30,007 nucleotides of DNA from a virus: positions 1 to 30,007 of IMG/VR virus record IMGVR_UViG_3300034198_024649; one strand, written 5' to 3'. The notes below the pieces were generated by a model. The model ran no database searches. It worked only from the letters and a program-made list of their open reading frames with translations, and was not told the origin of the DNA. The position numbers were made by a program, and so were the translations under genes. Positions 15,701 to 24,200 of the stretch are shown piece by piece (the stretch's first letter is position 1; each line of letters begins with the position of its first letter).

Positions 15701-17913
15701 TGAGCAATGTTAAAAGTGCCGTAGGTGTTACATTTTAATGCTTGAAAACCTTGTCCAATATTATGTTTACCAGAGCTGTTAATAGCTAAAGCGCAATATC
15801 CTTGAGCAATGTTGCTACATCCGGAACTGTTATTTTTTAATGCTTGAAAACCTTGGGCAATGTTATCACATCCGGTGGTACTATATTGTAATGCAGTACA
15901 ACCTTGAGCAATATTATTTTTACCAATCGTGTTACATTTTAACGCATTCCGACCTTGAGCAATGTTGTCAGATCCGCTGACATTTTTTCCAAGTGCACAA
16001 TATCCTTGAGCAATATTACCGGAGCCGGTGGTATTATTGTACATTGTGCCACGGCCATGAGCAATATTATTGGTGCCGGTGGTGTTACATTTTAACGCAT
16101 TTTGGCCAACAGCAAAGTTATTGGAACCGGTGGTGTTGCACGTTAATGATCTACCTAAAAATCCTACATTATTACATCCGCTAGTATTGACTGAAAATCC
16201 ACTCGGACTTACAATAAAATTATTATATCCTGTTGATAATCCCGGTGGAGTTATTCCAACAAACAGGGATGAATTAGCATCTAATGAAAGTCCACCTTTG
16301 TTCCAGCAAGAACCATTAACAAACAATCCAGAAGTATTAGCAATAAGGCAATTTGAACCAGCTTGAATTGCTATGGTGTTAGATAATGCGGCTGATCCTA
16401 CATAAGAACCAAATATGATATTATTGTTACCTGTGGCTATACTGCAACCAGAATATCTACCCAAACCAATATTGCATCTTCCTGTTGTAACACCCCTTAA
16501 AGAGAAAGCTCCTAAAGCAGTGTTCTCAGCTGCACCATTTGTAACGCACTGTAGGGATTTATAACCCAAAGCAATATTGTTACAAACTGTTCCTGTTGAT
16601 GTAGCATAATTGCCTAAAGTGCCACAACCAATTGCAATATTGCTGTTGCTACCGGTAATATTTTTTGCTGCTTTTGGCCCAGCAATAAAACTAGAAGATG
16701 CACTAGTCATACAATAACCGGCTTGATATCCCAAGAAAATATTATAACTACCCGTACATTTAAAAAATCCTGCGGATCTACCAACAGCAATATTATGATA
16801 TCCTGTTGTATTATATCTTAGTGCAGCAACACCAACAGCAACGTTTTGACAACCTGTTGTGTTTTTGAAGAGCGATGATTCACCAACACCTATATTTCTA
16901 ACACCCGTGGTGTTACAAGCTAAAGAAGAATGCCCAATTGCAAGATTATAAGAACCCGTGTTGCAATATAATGCATTACAACCTAAAGCAATGTTATTAC
17001 AACCGGTAGTATTAGTTTTTAATGCATATCGACCAAAGCCAATATTATTATTACCGGAGGTAGTATTCTGTAGTGCACCAAATCCTTGAGCAACGTTATA
17101 ACTACCTGATGTTAATCCACATAATGCTGATACACCCAAACCAACGTTATAACAACCTGTTAATCCTGCTGAAGCACCTTTACCAGCATACCAACCAATA
17201 CCAATATTTGCTTTACCTGTTGTTAAATTATATGCTGAGCAGGATCCTAATGCAACATTATTTAAAGCTGTCGTTATTTTAGTTCCACTATATCTACCTA
17301 ATGCAACATTTCCTGAACCTGAAGTTATATTTTTTATTGAGTTTAAACCTACTGCAAAATTATGACATCCAGTACTAGCAGCAGATCCAGCCAAAGCATA
17401 TCGGCCTAATGCAACATTATAATTTCCTATCGTTGAACACCTTAAAGCTTGTTTTCCTAAAGCTATATTGAATGATCCAGTCGATGATGCAAACAATGTA
17501 CACTTACCAATTGCAATATTTCCATTACCTGTAGTCAAACTAAATGCAGTACCTTCACCAATAGCAGTATTCTCATAAGCCGTGGTAATACGAGATAAAC
17601 TATTAGGACCTAAGGCAATATTACATTTACCTGTGGTTAAACTTTGAAAAGTATTGGAACCAATTGAAATATTATTTGCTGCGGTTGTAATTACAGAACC
17701 GGATCCTGTACCAACAAAAAGGTTATTGTTTGCAGTTAATGATACACCAGCAGATATTGTAGTCCAAGAAAGACCGGAACCAGTTGAACATAAAACTTGG
17801 CCTGAAGTTCCTGTGGTTTGCCCAGCAGTTAACGCACCAGAAACAATTAAGTTTGATACGTTTGCTGAACGGGAATTGTCGATTACGGTATTACCGCATA
17901 TTTTAAGTGCCAT
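12751..17913 (-). CDS. Giant repeat fibre (1720 residues) of 17-residue NIAxG..NTTG beta repeats, cysteine-rich
   Basis: Structural protein with a short N-terminal beta segment (residues 1-90), then four blocks of 17-residue repeats with consensus NIAxGxxALxxNTTGxx (about residues 80-510, 560-825, 910-1180, 1262-1535). They are related to YadA-head-type beta-roll repeats common in fibre and adhesin proteins. Blocks are separated by linkers of the type 'TLKVDSTGALTINGAAV', a poly-Gly run, and 'VTCLNAGSGIALSGQTGNV'. A C-terminal domain (about 1605-1720, 'LDSFSKTSYRTGKYIIQ...YITQYGTL') is shared with the 554-residue fibre. I count 78 cysteines (4.5%), frequently at fixed repeat positions. There is no signal peptide or outer-membrane anchor, so it is a phage fibre and not an autotransporter. 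Ribosome binding site AAGGA. Probably a long or side tail fibre. Confidence 0.87.
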   Translation of the reverse strand: MALKICGNTVIDNSRSANVSNLIVSGALTAGQTTGTSGQVLCSTGSGLSWTTISAGVSLTANNNLFVGTGSGSVITTAANNISIGSNTFQSLTTGKCNIALGPNSLSRITTAYENTAIGEGTAFSLTTGNGNIAIGKCTLFASSTGSFNIALGKQALRCSTIGNYNVALGRYALAGSAASTGCHNFAVGLNSIKNITSGSGNVALGRYSGTKITTALNNVALGSCSAYNLTTGKANIGIGWYAGKGASAGLTGCYNVGLGVSALCGLTSGSYNVAQGFGALQNTTSGNNNIGFGRYALKTNTTGCNNIALGCNALYCNTGSYNLAIGHSSLACNTTGVRNIGVGESSLFKNTTGCQNVAVGVAALRYNTTGYHNIAVGRSAGFFKCTGSYNIFLGYQAGYCMTSASSSFIAGPKAAKNITGSNSNIAIGCGTLGNYATSTGTVCNNIALGYKSLQCVTNGAAENTALGAFSLRGVTTGRCNIGLGRYSGCSIATGNNNIIFGSYVGSAALSNTIAIQAGSNCLIANTSGLFVNGSCWNKGGLSLDANSSLFVGITPPGLSTGYNNFIVSPSGFSVNTSGCNNVGFLGRSLTCNTTGSNNFAVGQNALKCNTTGTNNIAHGRGTMYNNTTGSGNIAQGYCALGKNVSGSDNIAQGRNALKCNTIGKNNIAQGCTALQYSTTGCDNIAQGFQALKNNSSGCSNIAQGYCALAINSSGKHNIGQGFQALKCNTYGTFNIAQGYKALQNNSSGYNNIAQGRFALNYNTTGCNNIAQGQLALKCNTTGSCNIAKGYKAFYSNTIGKNNIALGYKSGYSIATGNNNIIFGSYVGSAALSNTIAIQAGSNTLKVDSTGCLTLNGAAVGGGGGVTCLNAGSGIAISGQTGNVIVCATAAGASYCKANNNTVFAPATITSITTGARNFIAGNTATSITTGSDNIGIGFCALRLNTTGSHNIALGCRSLGCNSSACNNVALGRYSLFRNTFGTSNIAVGDCALRYNTTGNQNLALGENALTYNCTGSNNIAMGKRALRSNSTGSNNIAQGYYALKSNTTGNFNIAQGKYALKCNTTGYRNIALGYGAANYSTVGQSNISIGTCANQATKGSQNISIGTWANQYSTCSSYDISIGLAAGQTGGTTKYKNVAIGDRALFNNCGCFNIAIGSCSGKYITSGINNTIIGTYLGCTTLCNTIVVKAGCNTLKVDSTGALTINGAAVSGGGGVTCLNAGSGIALSGQTGNVIVCATAAGASYCKANNNTVFAPATISSVTIGKYNIATGNNALKAVTSGCNNIAHGVFSLCSATTGCFNIGVGYNSLRYTTTGKSNIAVGNNALRCNSTGCNNTALGCNALQFNTTGIFNLALSPFALRSNTTGGCNTALGYYALRYNTTGNCNVANGIKALRYNTTGCNNVAHGTMAMYGNTTGIFNIALGACAMRCGTCGCVNVGIGPASLKCSTGNQNIGIGDSAGALNTTGYNNIFIGRLAGYGVGSGGLTACNSVVIGRSSGYKLSSGGVNTFIGKYSGCEVTTGGSNVILGDYAGSASLSNTIAIKAGCNTLKVDSTGALTINGAAVSGGGGGGVTCLNAGSGIALSGQTGNVTVCATGGGSSNGPVTLYNCSNISDGKASYPVATSTLITWTALDSFSKTSYRTGKYIIQANTSANVQASEVFLTHVNGNVYITQYGTLSTANLFTIDANVDTSNVNVTISTNYADTKVEYIRTLISII
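13309..14130 (-). repeat. Repeat block 4 of the 1720-residue fibre (51-bp units)
   Basis: Roughly 16 imperfect units of 51 bp encoding the NIAxGxxALxxNTTG repeat; residues about 1262-1535. Cysteines recur at xCNTTG and TGCNN. Confidence 0.8.
14374..15186 (-). repeat. Repeat block 3 of the 1720-residue fibre (51-bp units)
   Basis: Roughly 15-16 imperfect 51-bp units, residues about 910-1180. Toward the end the repeat drifts (NISIGTCANQ, DISIGLAAG), closer to classical YadA-head repeats. Confidence 0.8.
15410..15477 (-). repeat. 68-bp exact repeat, copy A
   Basis: Identical by eye to 16376-16443. It encodes the ATGNNNIIFGSYVGSAALSN segment that closes repeat block 2. Exact identity over this length inside diverged repeats indicates a recent duplication or gene conversion. 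Confidence 0.85.
15439..16236 (-). repeat. Repeat block 2 of the 1720-residue fibre (51-bp units)
   Basis: Roughly 15 units, residues about 560-825. This is the most regular block, dominated by NIAQG..AL; ALKCNT recurs repeatedly. Confidence 0.8.
16376..16443 (-). repeat. 68-bp exact repeat, copy B
   Basis: Partner of 15410-15477; closes repeat block 1 of the same gene. Confidence 0.85.
16384..17676 (-). repeat. Repeat block 1 of the 1720-residue fibre (51-bp units)
   Basis: Roughly 24 units, residues about 80-510, more divergent than block 2 and with some longer units (for example the GSAASTG and GASAGLTG insertions). Confidence 0.75.
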
Positions 17914-17942
17914 CTTCGATCCTTTTTGGTACTAGGCTTTTA

Positions 17943-18206
17943 TTATTGTTTTTTTAATTTGTCAATTTGTTTTTGTTGTTCTTTGACTGCCTCAAGTAGA
18001 ATAGCAATAAGTGGCAAGTAAGAAACTGATAATCCTTTGTCTCCTTGCGTTACCAACTCAGGTAATACTTTCTGTAGTTCTTGAGCAATAACACCGTAGG
18101 ACTTGTTTCCTGAGTCTTTCCAGTTGAACGAAACACCATTGATAGTATTTATAATATCCAACGGAGACTGGATTGTTTCCACATTTTCTTTAAACTTAAC
18201 GTCAGA
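17943..18206 (-). other. Peptidase_S74 intramolecular chaperone domain
   Basis: Residues 2856-2942. 'SDVKFKENV' corresponds to the SD.RxK.NI motif, with catalytic Ser2856 and a Lys dyad candidate close by. 'FNWKDSGNKSYGVIAQELQKVLPELV' is the family core, and a C-terminal helix follows (EAVKEQQKQIDKLKKQ). Autocleavage N-terminal to the Ser is the known mechanism of the family. Confidence 0.9.
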
Positions 18207-21200
18207 TGTGGTATTTAAGTCAACGGTAGTCAATGTTCCAGTAGAAGGATTATAGGTTAACTTCGAGCTGGATGTATTGGCCAATGACAAGGTACCAGAA
18301 GTACTCAATGACATTAATGGATATAATGTAACATCGTTAGTAGCATCATTAGTAATTGATATTGATACAGCAGTATTGGCTTGGTTATAAGCCGCTTGTG
18401 CTGAATTGGTAGCAGCATTCGCTTGAGCATATGCTCCAGCGGCAAAATTATTTGTTGCTGTAATTCTAGTATTTTGTCCTAGGTCAACACCTTGAATTAT
18501 AGTAATGTCAGAAGCAGCAGTATTTGCTTTGTTATATGCTGATTGTGCTGAATTGGTAGCAGCATTTGCTTGTCCATATGCTGAAGTAGCATATGAATCT
18601 ACAGCTGTGATTCTGGTATTCTGACCAGCATCTACACCTTGAATTATAGTAATATCACTAGCATTGGTGTTAGCTGAATTATAAGCCGCTTGTGCTGAAT
18701 TGGTAGCAGCATTCGCTTGAGCATATCCGGATGTAGCATATGTGTTGGTAGCATTGGCTTGAGCATAAGCAGCAGTAGAATAAGTATAAAGTTCTACGCC
18801 ATTTACTGTTACTGTACTTGCACCCGAAACATTACCTTTAAAGTAAGAAGCATACGCATTGGCATAAGCAAAACTTGGATGAGCAATATTAATTAAATTG
18901 TTTGCTCCAACTTCTGGTGTATAACCTTTAAAGAAAATATATTCTTTTAGTATTGGGTCTCTTATCAAACCAGTATGTGCATTTGCGCCGTCATTATAGT
19001 GACCAGCAAAACCAATATCAACCGCATCAGATATGTAGTTGCCAAGACCAAGAATAATAAATGGGTCGGTAACTTCTAATGCTGATACTGAAATAGAAGT
19101 TGTATTACCTAGTACAGTCAAGTTACCACTAACAGTCATATCATTACTTACAGATATTGATCCAGAAATTGAACCTCCTGTTAATGGTAGAGCATTATTG
19201 GCTTTATTGTAAGCGCCAGAAGCATAATTGTCTACAGAACTAATGTTAGTAGCATTAGTATTAGCATTATTATGAGCTGTTTGAGCAGAATTTGTTGCTG
19301 CGTTAGCCTGACCATATGCACTTGTGGCGTATGAATTTACGGCAGAAATATAAGTATTTTGACCTAAGTTTACACCTTGGATTACAGTAATTACACCGGC
19401 ATTGGTGTTTGCCAATCCATATGCACCAGAAGAATAATTATTGACAGCCGTAATATTTGTATTCTGTGCATCGTTAATGCCTTGAACATATGTAATGTTG
19501 GAATTTAGATTACTATTTGTTGTATTAGCTTGATTATAAGCTGATTGAGCAGAGTCGGTAGCAGCATTTGCTTTGCCATAGGCTGATGCAGCATAAGAAT
19601 CTATAGCTGTAATTCTAGTATTTTGTTCTAGGTCAACACCTTGAATAATGGTGATTGCTGATGAATTGGTATTAGCTAAACCATAAGCAGATACGGAATA
19701 ACTATTAGTGGCATTTGCTTGGTTATAAGCACCTTGAGCAAAGTTGTTGGTAGCAGTAATATTGGTATTCTGAGTATCATTAACACCTTCAATGATAGAC
19801 ATTCTGTTATTTTGACCAGCATCTACACCTTGAATTATAGTGATTGCACTAGCATTGGTATTTGCTTGTCCGTATGCTGAGGTAGCATATGAATTTGTAG
19901 CGTTAGCTTGTCCATATGCTGATGTAGCATAGGAATCTACAGCTGCAATTCTGGTGTTTTGTGTTGTATTAACATTTTGAATTATAGTAATATCAGAAGC
20001 ATTAGTATTAGCTAAACCATAAGCACCAGCTGCGTAATTGTTAACAGCAGTAATATTGGTGTTTTGAGTGTCATTTACACCTTGGATTACGGTGATTGCA
20101 CTAGCATTAGTATTGGCTTGTGCATAAGCAGACTGTGCTGAGTTTGTAGCAGCATTGGCTTGTGCATATGCTGAAGTTGCATAATTATTTGTGGCATTTG
20201 CCTGAGCATAAGCAGATTGACTGTAAGATTCTACAGCATTGATATGTGTATTTTGTCCTAAATCTACACCTTGAATAATAGTAATGTCAGAAGCATTAGT
20301 ATTTGCTTTATTAAATGCTGAACTAGCAAACGTATCTACGGCAGTGATTCTGGTATTCTGAGCATCATTAACACCTTGAATTATAGTAATGTTGGAAGCA
20401 TTAGTATTGGCTTGGTTATAAGCAGCATGTGCTAAATCATCTGCATCGTGAGCAAGCGTAAATGCTGAATTTGCTTGACCATAGGCCGATTGAGCAGAAT
20501 TAGTGGCAGCATTGGCTTGTGTATACGCTGAGGTAGCATATGAATCTACAGCAGTAATTCTAGTATTTTGACCAAGGTCAACACCTTGAATTATAGTAAT
20601 ATCACTAGCTGTTGTATTTGCTTTATTGTATGCTGATTGTGCTGAGTTTGTGGCTGCATTGGCTTGAGCATAAGCACCAGTAGCATAAGAATCTACAGCA
20701 GTAATTCTAGTGTTTTGAGTTGTATTAACACCTTCTATTACTGTAATATTACCAGCATTGGTATTCGCTTGGTTGTATGCTGATTGTGCTGAGTTTGTGG
20801 CTGCATTAGCATAACTATTTGTTGTATTGGCTTGGTTATAAGCAGATTGTGCCAATTGATTGGCAGCATTTGCTTGAGCATAAGAACTATTAGCACTATC
20901 AAGTCCAGCAATCTTTTGGTAATTGGTGCCATCATTGGTGAATTCCCAATATTTGTCTGTTTCGTTCCATAACAACTTAGTGTTGGCAGAAGAACCTCTA
21001 TTGATTTCAATACCAGAATTTAATGTAGGTGAACCGGTTACATTTGAATTTAATGTAACAATATTATCTTCAATGTTAACATTAATAGTATTAGCATAGA
21101 ATGTTGTACCAGTTACAGTTAAGTTACCAGTAATGTTGGTGTCACCAGTAATTGAACCACCGGAAGAACTAAACTTACTATTGGCAGTATTGTAAGCGGC

Positions 21201-24200
21201 TTGCGCAGAATTGGTTGCTGCATTTGCTTGGCCATAAGCAGAATTTGCATGTAAAAAACCTGCATCTGCTAAAAAGTAAGCATCATTAGCCTTTAAAAAT
21301 CCAAGAGCGGCTGTTCCTTCAATACTATTAATTTTATTATTTTGACTTACATTAACACCTTGTATTATAATAATATCAGAAGCATTGGTATTGGCATTAT
21401 TGTAAGCTGTTTGAGCGGAGTTAGTTGCTGCATTTGCTTGCGCATATGCACTTGCTGCATATGTGTTGGTAAGATTAGCTTGATTGTAAGCAGAACCAGA
21501 ATAAGCTTCAATAGCATTCATTCTAGTATTTTGACCAGCATCTACACCTTGAATAATAGTAATATCAGAAGCGTTTGTATTGGCTTTATTGAAAGCGGCT
21601 TGCGCTAAGTTGACTGGAACGGAAGCATCGAATGTGATAGTCTGTGGTAAAGAATTACCATTACCAGTAATAGAAATTCCATTTTGACCAATAAAATTAA
21701 CAGTATCGAGGCCTGATGCGGTTAATGTTTGAACTCCATTAATTTCCCAATACTTGAATGTTGAATTCATTCCAACTTTAACTACACCAGAACCTAAATC
21801 GGTTACATCAAAACCAGCATCAGAATCAAAACGAATTGTATTAACTTCAACAACTGAATTTGATACTGCATTTGAACCATTAATCATACTAATGGTTAGA
21901 TTGCTTGTATTGGCTCTGTTGTAAGCGGCTTGTGCTGAACTTGTAGCAGCATTGGCCTGTGTATAGGCCGCTTGTGCTGAAACGGTTGCTGCGTTAGCTT
22001 GAGTGTATGAAGTATTGGCTCTTGCATATGCCGCTGAAGCAGAACTTGTAGCAGCATTGGCTTGTCCGTATGCTGATGTAGCATATGTGTTGGTAGCATT
22101 TGCTTGAGCATAAGCAGAACCAGCAAGTGCATCAACTGCAGTAATTCTAGTATTTTGTCCAACATCAACACCTTGGATTACAGTAATGTTACCAGCATTG
22201 GTATTTGCTTGAGCATAAGCAGAACCAGCGTAAGTATTTACAGAACCAATATTGGTATTCTGAGTTGTATTAACACCATGGATTGCTGTAATTTCTGAAG
22301 CATTAGTATTGGCTTGTCCATATGCTGATTGAGCATATGTTTCTATTGATGTAATCTTAGTATTTTGTCCAACATCAACACCTTGGATTACAGTAATGTT
22401 ACCAGCATTGGTATTAGCTTGGTTATAAGCCGCTTGAGCAGAATTGGTTGCTGCGTTTGCTTGTGTATAAGAACCTTGAGCAAAAGCATCTACAGCAGTG
22501 ATTCTGGTATTCTGTCCAGCATCTACACCTTGAATTACGGTAATCGCACCAGCATTGGTGTTAGCCTGATTGTATGCTGACTGTGCTAATTGATTGGCAG
22601 CGTTTGCCTGGTCATAAGAAGAATTGGCTTTGTCTAATCCAGCAATCTTTTGGTATGTTGTACCATCATTGGTGAATTCCCAGAAGTGAGTTGTTTCGTT
22701 CCATAACAACTTAGTATTACTTAATACACCACGATTAACTTCAATACCGGCATCTTGTGTAGGAGAACCTGTCACATTAGAATTCAATGTGATGATATTA
22801 TCCTCAACAATCATGTTTACTGTATTAGCATAGAATGTTGTGCCAGTAACGGTCAAGTTACCAGTAATATTGGTGTCACCAGTAATAGAACCGCCAGAAG
22901 AACTGAACTTAGTATTGGCTTCGTTATAGGCAGCTTGAGCAAATGAATCTACTGCTGTAATTCTGGTGTTTTGACCTAAGTCAACACCTTGGATTACAGT
23001 AATAGCGGTAGCGTTGGTATTAGCCTGATTGTAGGCAGCTTGTGCTGAATTGGTTGCAGCATTGGCTTTAGTGTAGGCACCACCAGCAAAGTTATTAACA
23101 GCAGTAATATTAGTGTTTTGTGTGTTGTCAATACCAAATAAAACATCAATGTTTGTATTAGCATTATTCATTGCACCTTGCAACAAACTAATATTAGTAT
23201 TCTGCGTTACATTTACACCTTGTATTGTCGTAATCTCAGAAGCGTTAGTGTTAGCCTGATTGTATGCTGAAGTTGCATAGTTTTCTACAGCGTTGATGTG
23301 AGTATTCTGAGTTGTATTAACGCCTTGAATAGCAACAATCTCAGAAGCATTGGTGTTAGCTTGACCGTAAGCACCTGTGGAATAAGAATCAATAGCAGTA
23401 ATTCTGGTATTTTGCCAAGCATCTACACCTTGGGTGGTGATAGTATTGGCTTGTGCTGAGTTGGCAGTATTATATGCTGCATTAGCATGATTAGATATTG
23501 CTTGAACTTGTACACTAGAACCAGCAGAGTTAGCAGCATTAAATGCAGCTTGTGCTGAATTGGTTGCTGCATTGGCTTGTGTGTAAGCAGAACCAGCAAA
23601 TGTATTTACAGCAGTAATTTGTGTATTTTGTGTAGTATTTACACCTTGAATAACTGTAATTGAATCTGTATTTGTATTGGCTTGATTATAAGCTCCGGCA
23701 GCATAGTTATTAACAGCAGTAATTTGTGTATTTTGTGTTAAATCTACACCTTGAATTACAGAAATATTTGTATTCTGAGTTAAATTAACACCATCAATAC
23801 CATCTAATCTAGTATTCTGTGTAGCATTTACGCCTTGAATAATAGAAATGTTTGTTGCATTAGTATTGGCGGTATTATAAGCACCTTGAGTAAATGTATT
23901 AACAGCTGTGATATTAGTATTCTGTGTATCATTAACTGATTTAAAATCTAATCCACCGATTGTTGCTGTAGGTGTTGTAATACCACCAACTGTAATTGGA
24001 TCATAGATTATACCAGATTCAGTAAAATCAACTGTTGTTGTTGGTTCAGAATGAACGTTACTAAAGAATGTCCAATTGCCGTTCAGGTGGTTTCTAACGA
24101 CACCAGTATGTTGATATGTACCTTGAACAAAGTGACCAACAACACCAATATCTACTGTATTGGCAGGATTTTCATTTGCTAGATAAATTAATGAATCTGA

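Noticed and set aside
13309-17676. CRISPR-like array
   Set aside because: The 51-bp periodicity is a coding repeat in one open frame with no spacer/repeat alternation.
12751-17913. Bacterial trimeric autotransporter (YadA-type adhesin)
   Set aside because: The repeats are similar, but there is no signal peptide and no C-terminal membrane anchor, and the gene sits among phage fibre and neck genes.
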